DNA from: DATKLX01 sp035542155
GTDB lineage: Bacteria; Chloroflexota; Anaerolineae; Anaerolineales; Anaerolineaceae
Length of the DNA: 41,989 nucleotides
Reading direction: 5' to 3'
NCBI GenBank assembly: GCA_035542155.1
Contig: DATKLX010000233.1
Coordinates: 1-41,989 of the forward strand
Positions 23,131 to 32,208 of this stretch are shown here, in pieces (positions within the stretch are counted from its first letter, which is position 1; each line of letters opens with the position of its first letter). A program made the position numbers and the translations under genes. The notes under the pieces are model-generated. The model ran no database searches and was not told where the DNA came from. It worked only from the letters and a program-made list of their open reading frames with translations.

Positions 23131-24894
23131 TTACTTCCAGCCGCTGGCTGAAAAAATGTACTTCAACAAGGCTTCCCGCTCCTCCGCCGTCATCGGCCGC
23201 GGCCGGGACCAATCTTCGAGCATATAGGTCAGGATCTCGGCGCTGAGCAGCCTGCCCTGGTAGATCGTATAACGGTCGACGAACTCCCAGCGCGTGCCCT
23301 CCACCAGGTTACCGGTAGAGGGATCGATGTAGTTCTGCTGGTCGAAAAAGAGGTTGCCCAGCCCGTAATGGATAAAGCCGCCCTGGTAAAACTCGAATGC
23401 CTGGGGGTAATGCGCCTGGCTGCCGGAGACGATCGCTGCGCCTGCCTCGACCATCCCGCGAAAATCGATCTGCTGCGGCGGTAGGGGGACCGGCGAGTAC
23501 GATTCGGGATACTGGAAGGTGACGACAGGCAGGATCCCTTCCGAGCGCATTTTCCGGATCTCGCTGTGCTCCCAATCGTAATCGCAGGAAGCTGATCCGG
23601 GAGAGCTATCCGTCGCCCAGGCAAACCTCGGGCCAGCGGGGTTGCAGCCGATAAACCCAATGCGGTTGCCGTGGTCTTCCAAAACCACCGCCCGCCGGGC
23701 TTCCTCTGTGTTCGCTCCTCCAGCAAAATATGGAATGTGATGCTCCTGGTAGAGCTTGAGCGAATAGGAAAGCGCATCGGTGCCCCAATCGTTAACGTGG
23801 TTCCCGCTCAGCTCGACGATCTTCGTGCCGATATCCTCCAGCAGGTCGATGTACTTTGGATCGCTGCAGAAGCGCAGGCTGCTCGAAGCGGGGTTGGGCC
23901 GCGGGCAGTTTGGAGCAAAAGCCACTTCGTTGCTGATGTGGGTGATGTCCGCCCCGCGGAGCACCTCGCGGATATCTTGTCCGGGATAGGTCACGCCGTT
24001 GACCTCCATCTTCCAGGCGGTCACCCGCACCAGGGCAGTGACCCCAGTCATCACCAGTGTGGTCATCCGTTCCGGATCGCGGTTGCCAGCGAGCTGTTGG
24101 ATTTGCCCGGCTTCCATCCCCAACAGGCCGCGTAGCAGTGCTGCGCCTTCCGGTTTCCCTTCGAGGTGGAAATCAACAGACAGCGGATAGACGTCGGAGT
24201 GGAAATTCTTCGCCAGCGGAGACAGCCCATTTACGGTGAGGACCTTCCAGCTCGGGGCCAGATCCTGGAAGGGTACGAGAGCCCAAGCCGGGCGTTGATC
24301 CCAGGCGGCCTGGGCCAGGTCGGCCGCTGCCTGGACGCGCACCGCGCTCTCCGCTGGCGCCCCCCAGATCCTGGAAAAAATCTCACGGGTTTGCTGGGTC
24401 ATCAAAAAGGGATGCCCGCTCAACGGCCCAGCCGGCTCCCCCCTCCAGAGCGCCTGGACCTGGGTGAGGCTGGCCCCATCCAGGAGCGTCGGGAACGGGG
24501 CGACCAGCGCGTATACCCAGTTGATCGATTGGACCGGATCCAGTTTTTCCCCTGCCGGAGCGGCGACCTCCCAATACACTTCCGCTGCCTCGCGAGATGG
24601 AGCGAGCGGCACCTCCGCAGGCAGCGGGTGGTCTCCGCGGATTTCTAGGGGCACCACCGGATCGATCCACAGCGAAAGCCTGGGCTTTGGAGTGAGCGTC
24701 GCTGTTGGCGTGAGGGTGGCAGTCGGCAGGGGTTGGAAAGGGGTGCGGGTCGCGCTGGCCTGCTGCCCAGGAGATGGAGCGTCTTCCGGAGGTTGAACCG
24801 ACGGTCCTGTCAGCTCACCGCAGCCGGTCAATAACAGGACCAGAATTGGAAGTATGCCATTGCGAAAATTGGGGATGATGGAGCCGCGATGCAT
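23131..24894 (-). CDS. CapA-family (poly-gamma-glutamate synthesis-like) lipoprotein
   Basis: The protein is 587 aa from ATG 24894. This start is used instead of an upstream one because a TACAAT box ends 6 nt before it and the signal peptide then begins properly. LPILVLLLTGCG is a lipobox with the lipidated Cys near residue 25. A Thr/Pro linker with TPTATLTP follows. The C-terminal half is a CapA-like metallophosphatase: ITHISNEVAF, VELSGNHVNDWG, FIGCNPAG, VVTFQYPE and SQAHYPQAFEFY replace the usual NHxxDxG and GHxPH motifs. Residues about 75-310 form a region I do not recognise, perhaps a periplasmic binding-type fold. It is anchored outside the membrane. Confidence 0.85.
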   Translation of the reverse strand: MHRGSIIPNFRNGILPILVLLLTGCGELTGPSVQPPEDAPSPGQQASATRTPFQPLPTATLTPTATLTPKPRLSLWIDPVVPLEIRGDHPLPAEVPLAPSREAAEVYWEVAAPAGEKLDPVQSINWVYALVAPFPTLLDGASLTQVQALWRGEPAGPLSGHPFLMTQQTREIFSRIWGAPAESAVRVQAAADLAQAAWDQRPAWALVPFQDLAPSWKVLTVNGLSPLAKNFHSDVYPLSVDFHLEGKPEGAALLRGLLGMEAGQIQQLAGNRDPERMTTLVMTGVTALVRVTAWKMEVNGVTYPGQDIREVLRGADITHISNEVAFAPNCPRPNPASSSLRFCSDPKYIDLLEDIGTKIVELSGNHVNDWGTDALSYSLKLYQEHHIPYFAGGANTEEARRAVVLEDHGNRIGFIGCNPAGPRFAWATDSSPGSASCDYDWEHSEIRKMRSEGILPVVTFQYPESYSPVPLPPQQIDFRGMVEAGAAIVSGSQAHYPQAFEFYQGGFIHYGLGNLFFDQQNYIDPSTGNLVEGTRWEFVDRYTIYQGRLLSAEILTYMLEDWSRPRPMTAEEREALLKYIFSASGWK

Positions 24895-24900
24895 TCTGCT

Positions 24901-24906
24901 ATTGTA
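24901..24906 (-). promoter_or_regulatory. Extended -10 of the CapA-like gene
   Basis: The minus strand reads TGC-TACAAT and ends 6 nt before the ATG, with no Shine-Dalgarno sequence. The -35 region falls in the 20-bp repeats. Confidence 0.55.
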
Positions 24907-24918
24907 GCACACTGACCG

Positions 24919-24978
24919 CCATCTACTGATTTTCACTGCCCTTTATTGCTTTTTACTGCCATCCACTGCTTTCTCTGC
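24919..24978. repeat. Three degenerate 20-bp tandem repeats between divergent genes
   Basis: Copies start at 24919, 24939 and 24959. Each follows the pattern CC-pyrimidine-rich-ACTG-pyrimidine-rich-CTG, for example CCATCTACTGATTTTCACTG. The period is an exact 20 bp although individual bases differ. Confidence 0.6.
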
Positions 24979-25009
24979 ATTTCTGATAGGATCTGACAGA
25001 AACCCATCC

Positions 25010-25015
25010 TATAAT
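25010..25015 (+). promoter_or_regulatory. -10 box of the thiolase gene
   Basis: TATAAT lies 45 nt before the start. AAAGGA serves as the ribosome site. Confidence 0.45.
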
Positions 25016-25060
25016 ACAAATGGTACATGAGAAAGATCAAGGATCAAAAGGATTGTAACG

Positions 25061-26218
25061 ATGCGCGAAGTCGCTGTGATCGGAATCGGACAGACAAAAG
25101 TTGACGAGCACTGGGATAAATCGATCCGCATCCTGGCGGGGGAAGCCGCCCTCGAGGCGCTGAAAGACGCCGGCCGGGAATTCGCGGATGCCATCTACGT
25201 GGGCAATATGCTCTCCGGCGTGTCCAGCCACCAGCAGCACCTCGGCTCCCTCCTTGCCGATTGGATCGGCCTGCGCTACAGTGAAGCCGTGAAGGTAGAG
25301 TCGGCCTGCGGGTCAGGGGGCGCTGCCTTTCGGTCTGCCGTGACTGCTGTGGCCTCCGGGGTGGTCGAATCGGCCCTGGCGGTTGGGGTGGAAAAGATGA
25401 CCGACAGCCCGGGTCCGGAAGTGACCGCGGCGCTGGCAACCGCGGCAGACGCCGATTATGAGGCCGGCCAGGGGCTCTCCTTTGTCGCCATCAACGCCCT
25501 GATCATGCGGCGCTACATCTATGAGTACGGATGGAAGCATTCCGATTTTGCCGACTTCTCGATCAATGCCCATGCCAACGGCGTCCACAATCCCTTCGCC
25601 CGCTTCCAGGATCCGGTCAGCGAGAGCGACTACCAGCGTGCCCCGATGATTGCCGACCCGATCAACCTCCTCGACGCTTCGCCGATGGGTGACGGCGCCG
25701 CTGCGGCCCTGGTCGTCCCTCTGGAGACGATTCATCCCAATGGAGCGACGGTGATCCAGGTCGCCGGGTCTGGATCCGCCACAGACACGATCGCGGTGCA
25801 CAGCCGTAAAGATCCGTTGTGGCTCTCCGCGGCGGAGAAATCTGTCAGGCAGGCTTACCAGCAAGCGGGGGTCGGCCCGGATGACATCGACGTCTTCGAG
25901 CTTCACGATGCCTTCTCGATCATGGCTGCCCTCTCGCTGGAGGCCTGTGGGTTCGCTGAGCGCGGCCAGGGGCCGCGCCTGGCCCTGGATGGCCAGATCC
26001 TGCCTGCCGGCCGCGTGCCGATCGCCACCCGTGGGGGATTAAAAGCCCGCGGCCACCCGGTGGGCGCTACCGGTATGTACCAGATCGTCGAGGTAGTCCA
26101 GCAGTTGCGCGGCGAGGCCGGCGGCACCCAGGTGCCCGACGCCCGGATCGGGATGGCGCAAAATATTGGCGGCAGCGGATCGAATATCGTCACTCACATC
26201 CTCGTACGGGTTCGCTGA
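25061..26218 (+). CDS. Thiolase-family protein (SCP2-type acetyl-CoA C-acyltransferase-like)
   Basis: The protein is 385 aa. The active-site Cys is C83 in VESACGSGGAAF. ELHDAFSIMA supplies the catalytic His, and GGLKARGHPVGATG is the C-terminal thiolase motif; the second Cys usual in degradative thiolases is replaced in AQNIGGSGSN. This pattern belongs to the SCP2/archaeal thiolase group, which acts with HMG-CoA synthase or in lipid metabolism. No partner DUF35 or HMG-CoA synthase gene is adjacent, so its pathway is not clear. An AlkZ-related gene follows after 17 bp. Confidence 0.88.
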   Translation: MREVAVIGIGQTKVDEHWDKSIRILAGEAALEALKDAGREFADAIYVGNMLSGVSSHQQHLGSLLADWIGLRYSEAVKVESACGSGGAAFRSAVTAVASGVVESALAVGVEKMTDSPGPEVTAALATAADADYEAGQGLSFVAINALIMRRYIYEYGWKHSDFADFSINAHANGVHNPFARFQDPVSESDYQRAPMIADPINLLDASPMGDGAAAALVVPLETIHPNGATVIQVAGSGSATDTIAVHSRKDPLWLSAAEKSVRQAYQQAGVGPDDIDVFELHDAFSIMAALSLEACGFAERGQGPRLALDGQILPAGRVPIATRGGLKARGHPVGATGMYQIVEVVQQLRGEAGGTQVPDARIGMAQNIGGSGSNIVTHILVRVR

Positions 26219-26235
26219 CAGGGGTTCGCGCCGCT

Positions 26236-27108
26236 ATGTCCCGAACATCACTCGACCCTGAGCAGCTCCAGGCTTTCCGCGACCGCGCCTTCCTGATCGG
26301 ACAGGACCGGCAGCTCAATTCCGCGGAGGAAGCGGTGGAGTATGTCAATCAACGCGGATTTGTGTTCTTCTGGCCGATCAAAGGAGTCCTTTTTCCCAGC
26401 CTGTGGACCGCTGCCGCCGGCGACCGGCCGGTGCCCGACGAACACGACGACCCCGGTCACAAGACCTGGGGCTGGAAGGATTCGCTGCTGGGTCAGCGGC
26501 GCTGGTATTATGGCCGGGTGCTGCACCGCCGGAACGCCATGGTCTCCCTGGCAGCGGCGCCCTATTTTTACGCCCTCACCGAAAATTATGGCTCCCCAGA
26601 AGAGGATTATCTCCTCCAGTACGAGCAGGGCCGCCTGACCCTGGAGGCCAGGCTGGTCTACGAGGCCCTTTTGACTTCGGGACCGCTGGATACGATTTCC
26701 CTGCGCCGCGGGGCTCATCTGACCAGCCGGGACAGCGACGGCCGTTTCAACAAGGCCCTGGATGTGCTCCAGGGAGATTTCAAAATCCTGCCAGTGGGGA
26801 TCGCTGAGGCCGGCGCGTGGAAATATGCCTTCATTTACGAAATCACCGCGCGCCACTTCCCTGACCTCCCTGAACAGGCGCGCTATATCTCCGAGAAGGA
26901 AGCACGCATTTACCTGCTGCGCTGCTATTTCCAGTCGATGGGAGTTGCCCAGACCGGAGACCTGACCCGCCTGTTTGGCTGGAAACCCGGCGACCTCGAG
27001 CCGCCGCTGCGCGCACTGTTCCAGGCCGGCGAGCTGGTCCCTGGAGTTGAGCTTACCGGCAAGCCGGGCAATTGGATCGCACTCCCCGATCTCCTTCGTT
27101 CGACCTGA
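26236..27108 (+). CDS. AlkZ-related winged-helix protein
   Basis: The protein is 290 aa. Segments such as FVFFWPIKGVLFPSLW, HKTWGWKDSLLGQRRWYY and EDYLLQYEQGRLTLEA are typical of the AlkZ-related branch of the HTH_42/YcaQ family. AlkZ proteins are DNA glycosylases that open alkylation cross-links, but this shorter branch lacks experimental assignment that I know of. It follows the thiolase gene closely, with only a weak Shine-Dalgarno sequence, so the pair is probably co-transcribed. The functional link to a thiolase is not obvious. Confidence 0.75.
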   Translation: MSRTSLDPEQLQAFRDRAFLIGQDRQLNSAEEAVEYVNQRGFVFFWPIKGVLFPSLWTAAAGDRPVPDEHDDPGHKTWGWKDSLLGQRRWYYGRVLHRRNAMVSLAAAPYFYALTENYGSPEEDYLLQYEQGRLTLEARLVYEALLTSGPLDTISLRRGAHLTSRDSDGRFNKALDVLQGDFKILPVGIAEAGAWKYAFIYEITARHFPDLPEQARYISEKEARIYLLRCYFQSMGVAQTGDLTRLFGWKPGDLEPPLRALFQAGELVPGVELTGKPGNWIALPDLLRST

Positions 27109-27138
27109 TTTTCCTGGTCCGAGAGCCCCCCAATGCTA

Positions 27139-27144
27139 TATAAT
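27139..27144 (+). promoter_or_regulatory. -10 box of the GH13 gene
   Basis: TATAAT lies 19 nt before the chosen start ATG 27164. GGAGG at 27153-27157 lies between them, so the leader is very short but carries a Shine-Dalgarno sequence. Confidence 0.6.
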
Positions 27145-27163
27145 CAAACCATGGAGGACAGCC

Positions 27164-30100
27164 ATGGAAAATAAACCCGCGCCGATCATGGAGTTTCACG
27201 TCTCGCGCAATGCCAGGGACAAATACCAGTTCGACCAGTCCCTCTTTACTCTCAGCGGCAACGTCGTCTTCGCCAACTTTCACGCCGCCCGGTTGTTTAC
27301 CCAGAAGATGAACCAGAAGCGTGACCTGCTCAATTTTCCCGAGCAGGCGGTCAAGGCCGGGCAGATCAACGCCATGGGCATGATCGACGAGATCCTCCAT
27401 TACGTCATTGGCCTCTATCGCCACCAGGTCGACCCCCAGGTCCTTGAGAAACTCCTCGCCAGCCTGGAAGAGGAGCTCGGTCGCGATCAGGTCGACCGCA
27501 CGTTGATGACCTTCGCGGACGAGTTTCCACCCCTGAGTGTATACCGCCACGAAATCAGCCTGGATGACTACCTGGTCGGAACCACCGGCGGGGTCTCGAA
27601 CCGGCAGATCCTTTTCGAAGAAATGCTGGTGCTCTGGCTGGAAAACAGCAACCCGGCCATGGCGCCCTACACGGAGCTATTCGATCAGTCCCGCCTGGTG
27701 AAAGAGACGCAGTATTCCAAAATCATCGACCTGACCCGCGAGTTTTTTGAAGAGCAGCCCCATTTTGGCCCGGATCATCAGAATCTGGTGGATATGCTGC
27801 GCAGCCCTGCGGTTGCCGTGCCCTACTCATTATCCGGGCAGCTCGAATATATTCGCGAGCGTTGGGGCAGTCTCCTGGGCCAGTTCCTCTACCGGCTGCT
27901 GGGCAGTCTGGATTTGATCAAGGAAGAGGAACGGGCGGTTTTCGGCGGCGGGCCGGGCCCGATCGGCGTGCCCGTGTACCGCGGAACGGGACTGGAGTTC
28001 GAGGCGGAGCGCTTCAGCCCTGATCGGGAATGGATGCCTACCCTGGTCCTGATCGCAAAGAACAGCTTTGTCTGGCTGGACCAATTGAGCAAGAAATACC
28101 AGCGGCCGATCCACCGCCTGGACCAGATCCCCGATGAAGAGTTGGACACTCTAACCCACCGTGGGATCTCCGGCCTGTGGCTGATCGGGTTGTGGGAGCG
28201 CAGCGAAGCTTCTGCACGGATCAAACAGCTCACTGGCAACCCTGAGGCAGTTGCTTCCGCTTACTCGCTGGCCGGTTACGCGATCTCCCACGATCTTGGC
28301 GGGCAGGAAGCCTTCCAGAACCTGCGCGACCGGGCCTGGCAGCGCGGCATCCGTCTGGCGAGCGATATGGTGCCCAACCACATGGGGATCGACTCGCAGT
28401 GGGTGATGGAGCATCCCAACTGGTTTATATCGCTGGATTACAGCCCGTTTCCATCCTATTCATTCAATGGGCCCGACCTGTCGAAGGACAATCGGGTCCG
28501 CATTGACCTGGAAGACCATTATTACTCCCGCAGCGACGCCGCGGTGGTGTTCAAGCGAGTGGACCGCTGGACCGGCAGCGAAAAATATATCTATCATGGC
28601 AACGACGGCACGTCGATGCCCTGGAACGATACCGCTCAGCTCAATTACCTGGTGGCTGAAGTTCGCGAGGCGGTGATCCAGACCATCCTCCACGTGGCCA
28701 GGCAGTTCCCCATCATCCGCTTCGACGCTGCAATGACCCTGACCAAAAAACACTTCCAGCGCCTGTGGTACCCGGAGCCTGGAACCGGCGGCGATATCCC
28801 ATCCCGCTCCGATTATGGGATGACCAAAGAACAGTTCGATGACCTGATGCCCGAGGAGTTCTGGCGCGAGGTGGTCGACCGTGTGGCCCGCGAGGTTCCC
28901 GATACGCTCCTCCTGGCCGAGGCGTTCTGGTTGATGGAGGGTTATTTCGTACGCACGCTGGGAATGCACCGCGTATATAACAGCGCCTTTATGAACCTGC
29001 TGCGTAATGAGGATAACGCCAAATACCGATCAATTTTGAAAAATACGCTCGAATTCGACCCGGAGATTATGAAACGCTTCGTCAACTTCATGAACAACCC
29101 CGACGAGCGCACCGCCGTGGATCAGTTTGGCAAAGGGGATAAGTATTTCGGCGTTTGCACTTTGCTCGCCACACTGCCCGGCCTGCCCATGATCGGCCAC
29201 GGCCAGATCGAGGGCTTTTCAGAAAAGTACGGGATGGAGTTCCGCCGCGCCTACTGGGATGAAACCCCCGATGAAGCGCTGATCCAGCGCCATGAGCGGG
29301 AGATCTTCCCCCTCCTCCACCGCCGCCGCCAGTTCGCCGGGGTGGATAATTTCCTGCTCTACGATTTCTTCACCCCGGAAGGAACCGTCAACGAAGACGT
29401 ATACGCCTATTCCAACGGGGTCGATGGGCAGCACTCGCTGGTGATCTACCATAATAAATTCGCCCGGACTGCGGGCTGGATTCGGGTTTCCGCGGCCTAT
29501 TCTGCGCGCACCGGCCATGGCGGCACCCGTCAGCTCGTCCAACGCACCCTGGGCGAAGCGCTCGGCCTGCACGCCCGGGATACATTCTTCTCGATCTTCC
29601 GAGACGCCAGCTCCAATCTGGAATATATCCGTTCCAGCCAGGAGCTGGTCGAAAAGGGGCTCTATGTGGAGCTGGAGGCATACAAATACCATACTTTCCT
29701 GGATTTCCGCGAAATCCAGGACAACGAGCGCCGCCAGTACCGCCGGGTGTGCGAATATCTGGGCGGACGCGGCGTTCCCAACATTGATGAGGCAATCCAG
29801 CAGCTCTTCCTTCAACCAATCCACGATCCGTTCAACGAACTGGTCAACGCCGGGATGTTCCGGCGGCTGATGGATGACCGCGTCAACCCCAACCAGAAGC
29901 CGGTTCAACCCCCGGACCAGGCACTGCTCGACGAGGTTGAGATCAAGGAACTAAATCTGCTCCAGGCAATCCGCGCGCGGGTGGGCGGCCGGGGCGATCC
30001 GACGCTGCTGGCCCGCGAAAACCGCAGCCAGCTCGAAGTATTGCTGTGGATACCGGCCTTGCAGTACCGCTACCCACTTCCCTCCAGCGGTGGGAAATAC

Positions 30101-30679
30101 CAGGAAGCCATTGAATACCTGCAGGAGAACCTGGAAGACGATCCTGCTCAATGGGTGACTCTCCTGGGATGGATGTTCGTTCACAACCTGGGCAAAATCG
30201 TGACCGATGAAGGATTTGAAGAATACAGCCGAGCCTGGCTGGACGAGTGGTTGTTCGGCAGGCTGATCGCGGCAACGGCCCGCGATTTTGGGCTCGACGA
30301 TCAGGCCGCTCAGGAAGTGGTCAACACAATCCGCATTCTCACCAGCCAGCAATGCTGGTACACCAGGCAAAAACAGGAGCAACCCTTCCAGATCCTCGAA
30401 AACTGGCTGGAACAGGGTGAAATTCAAAAATTCCTGGGGATAAACCGCTACAAGGACATCCTTTGGTATAACAAGGAATCTTTTGACCGCCTGCTGTGGT
30501 GGATGATGCTCCTCAGCGTGATCCAGATCGCCGGCGATCCAAACCAGAGCTCGGTCCAGATAGTCGAGCAATTCATCACCTGCTTTGAGCTGATCGAGCG
30601 CTTCAAGGAGGCCGAGGAAAATTCCGGCTACCAGGTGCGCAGGCTGCTCGGCAGCCTGATCGAGACTGCCGCTATTTAA
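27164..30679 (+). CDS. Very large GH13-family alpha-glucan enzyme (1171 aa)
   Basis: Start ATG 27164 is set by GGAGG 6 nt upstream and a -10 box before it. An earlier in-frame start lies inside the preceding gene. Residues 1 to about 270 are helical with no family I know. The GH13 core spans about 280-720. Region I is DMVPNHMG (D401), region II is IRFDAAMTL (nucleophile D521), region III is LLAEAFW (acid/base E586), and region IV is NNPDE (D647), where the usual His before Asp is Pro. The final 400 or so residues are mostly helical and unassigned. No signal peptide is present, so it acts on intracellular glucan. It may be a hydrolase or a transferase. Confidence 0.85.
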   Translation: MENKPAPIMEFHVSRNARDKYQFDQSLFTLSGNVVFANFHAARLFTQKMNQKRDLLNFPEQAVKAGQINAMGMIDEILHYVIGLYRHQVDPQVLEKLLASLEEELGRDQVDRTLMTFADEFPPLSVYRHEISLDDYLVGTTGGVSNRQILFEEMLVLWLENSNPAMAPYTELFDQSRLVKETQYSKIIDLTREFFEEQPHFGPDHQNLVDMLRSPAVAVPYSLSGQLEYIRERWGSLLGQFLYRLLGSLDLIKEEERAVFGGGPGPIGVPVYRGTGLEFEAERFSPDREWMPTLVLIAKNSFVWLDQLSKKYQRPIHRLDQIPDEELDTLTHRGISGLWLIGLWERSEASARIKQLTGNPEAVASAYSLAGYAISHDLGGQEAFQNLRDRAWQRGIRLASDMVPNHMGIDSQWVMEHPNWFISLDYSPFPSYSFNGPDLSKDNRVRIDLEDHYYSRSDAAVVFKRVDRWTGSEKYIYHGNDGTSMPWNDTAQLNYLVAEVREAVIQTILHVARQFPIIRFDAAMTLTKKHFQRLWYPEPGTGGDIPSRSDYGMTKEQFDDLMPEEFWREVVDRVAREVPDTLLLAEAFWLMEGYFVRTLGMHRVYNSAFMNLLRNEDNAKYRSILKNTLEFDPEIMKRFVNFMNNPDERTAVDQFGKGDKYFGVCTLLATLPGLPMIGHGQIEGFSEKYGMEFRRAYWDETPDEALIQRHEREIFPLLHRRRQFAGVDNFLLYDFFTPEGTVNEDVYAYSNGVDGQHSLVIYHNKFARTAGWIRVSAAYSARTGHGGTRQLVQRTLGEALGLHARDTFFSIFRDASSNLEYIRSSQELVEKGLYVELEAYKYHTFLDFREIQDNERRQYRRVCEYLGGRGVPNIDEAIQQLFLQPIHDPFNELVNAGMFRRLMDDRVNPNQKPVQPPDQALLDEVEIKELNLLQAIRARVGGRGDPTLLARENRSQLEVLLWIPALQYRYPLPSSGGKYQEAIEYLQENLEDDPAQWVTLLGWMFVHNLGKIVTDEGFEEYSRAWLDEWLFGRLIAATARDFGLDDQAAQEVVNTIRILTSQQCWYTRQKQEQPFQILENWLEQGEIQKFLGINRYKDILWYNKESFDRLLWWMMLLSVIQIAGDPNQSSVQIVEQFITCFELIERFKEAEENSGYQVRRLLGSLIETAAI

Positions 30680-30697
30680 GCCATTTCAGAATCATCA

Positions 30698-30775
30698 CAA
30701 CAAAGAACGCCAGGTACACAAAGGAAGGAAAGGATCCAGACCTTTTTTCTCTTTGTGTACTTCGTGTTCTTGTTG
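30698..30775. repeat. Long imperfect inverted repeat between convergent glucan genes
   Basis: CAACAAAGAAC plus GTACACAAAG (30698-30723) is complementary to CTTTGTGTAC plus TTCGTGTTCTTGTTG (30751-30775), with a few mismatches. The loop has its own small stem AAAGG/CCTTT and a T run. It could end transcription from both sides. The ACACAAAG/CTTTGTGT theme resembles dispersed intergenic hairpin repeats found in many bacterial genomes. Confidence 0.7.
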
Positions 30776-30785
30776 GTTCAATTTC

Positions 30786-32198
30786 TTATGATACAGACAG
30801 ATTCGACTGTGACCGGCTGAGGTAATGGGCGAAGATCTGATCCGCCCGCAGACCACTGCGCGAGCTTTTCACCAGGTGGAGGTAGCTCATCGCCTCATCG
30901 CTCAGATCCACTCCCGAGGCCATAAAGGTCAGCCAGACCGCCTGGGCAGCGTAAGCCACGTTATTGCGTGGCTCGATGCGATCAAAATCGTCGAAGAACC
31001 AGCCGCAGGAGGTAAACATGCGCTGGCGCTGGTACTGCGCTGAGAGCAGAATGTTCAGCCTCCACAGATCCGCTTCATTCATCTCGCGGATTTCATGGCT
31101 ATGCGCAAGATCTTCCAGCGTCCTTTTCCCCAGCATCACCTCTATATATTGGTTGCGTAACTCCAGCGGGTCGCTAACCATCGTGCTGGCCAGAAAAACG
31201 TAAATCTGGTCGATCTTGTTCGCCAGATTCGTAAAAGCCCGCCGCAGCGGAGCTTTCCATTTCCCCTTGGGAGTGCAGCCGCACTCTCCTTTCCAGCGCA
31301 TTACCCCATGCAGGCAGCTCCAGGAGGTGTTCTCCCGGATCGAGATTGAGCGTTTCACCTGGTTGCGGCTCAGCCACAATCCTGGAAAGGTCAGGCTCAC
31401 ATCGCTTTCTTTTAATGCCCCATCTATCAGGTAGGCGAGAAATTTGTCCCGGAAGGGTTGGTGATGGCCGTACAGCTCACCATCCGAGGCAACCATGATG
31501 AGCTGTCTCTCCGTTCGCCGGAGCGATTCAACCCGGTAATTCGGTATGACCGCGTTTTCCAGAAACTGGTCCGCGTTGACCGTCGCGCCAGGGTCGAAGC
31601 TGATCCGTGTGCTCAGCTCGCGGTGATAAAAAAACACCGCCAGGCTTTTTCCGTTCGGCAGGTCTACCCGGTAAGGCTGCGAAGTGTCCACCTCTTCTGA
31701 GTTCGCCTGCCAGGGAGCCAGGATCGTATACTCGATCCCATGGTCCGCCAGGACCTCCAGGGTTTCCAGATCAACTGCCGTTTCCGGCAGCCACATCCCT
31801 TTGGGCATGCGCTGGAAGCGGTATTTGAAATCGGCGATCCCCCATCGCACCTGGGTGATTTTATCGTCTATTGTAGCCAGGGGTAGGATGGTGTGATTGT
31901 ATGCCTGGGCCATCGCGTTGCCCACCCCGTAGCGCTCCACGTTGGCCCGATCCTGGTCGAGGATGCGCTGGTACGTCTGGGGATCATAACCCGCCATCCA
32001 CGTGAACAGCGTCGGACCGATATTGAAGCTGATCCGCTCAAAGTTGCCCAACTCAGCGTTAGGCCGGTAGCACTCAGCGTGAATGCGCTCGTTCCAGTTC
32101 CGGAAGGGTGCCGCGCCCGCCTCGATGGGGATTTCTCCAGTCAACGGGTCTTCGCGCGGGGGTTGGTAGAAGTGGCCGTGAATACAAAAAGCGCGCAT
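30786..32198 (-). CDS. GH57 glycoside hydrolase (DUF3536-type)
   Basis: The protein is 470 aa. HGHFYQPPRED opens the GH57 barrel. GMWLPETA holds the probable nucleophile E139, and VASDGELYGHHQ the probable acid D239. The C-terminal half resembles DUF3536. GH57 enzymes cut or branch alpha-glucans. No signal peptide is present, in line with a role in stored glucan alongside GlgP and the GH13 protein. AGAGGAT precedes the start, which lies 10 bp after the epimerase gene stop, so the two form an operon. Confidence 0.9.
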   Translation of the reverse strand: MRAFCIHGHFYQPPREDPLTGEIPIEAGAAPFRNWNERIHAECYRPNAELGNFERISFNIGPTLFTWMAGYDPQTYQRILDQDRANVERYGVGNAMAQAYNHTILPLATIDDKITQVRWGIADFKYRFQRMPKGMWLPETAVDLETLEVLADHGIEYTILAPWQANSEEVDTSQPYRVDLPNGKSLAVFFYHRELSTRISFDPGATVNADQFLENAVIPNYRVESLRRTERQLIMVASDGELYGHHQPFRDKFLAYLIDGALKESDVSLTFPGLWLSRNQVKRSISIRENTSWSCLHGVMRWKGECGCTPKGKWKAPLRRAFTNLANKIDQIYVFLASTMVSDPLELRNQYIEVMLGKRTLEDLAHSHEIREMNEADLWRLNILLSAQYQRQRMFTSCGWFFDDFDRIEPRNNVAYAAQAVWLTFMASGVDLSDEAMSYLHLVKSSRSGLRADQIFAHYLSRSQSNLSVS

Positions 32199-32208
32199 TC
32201 ATTATCCT

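Noticed and set aside
24919..24978. The 20-bp repeats as a CRISPR array
   Set aside because: The units are adjacent with no spacers, diverge strongly, and no cas gene is near.
26975..27163. The GH13 protein starting at 26975 with 63 extra residues
   Set aside because: That stretch lies in another frame of the AlkZ-related gene and upstream of the GH13 promoter. ATG 27164 has GGAGG correctly placed.
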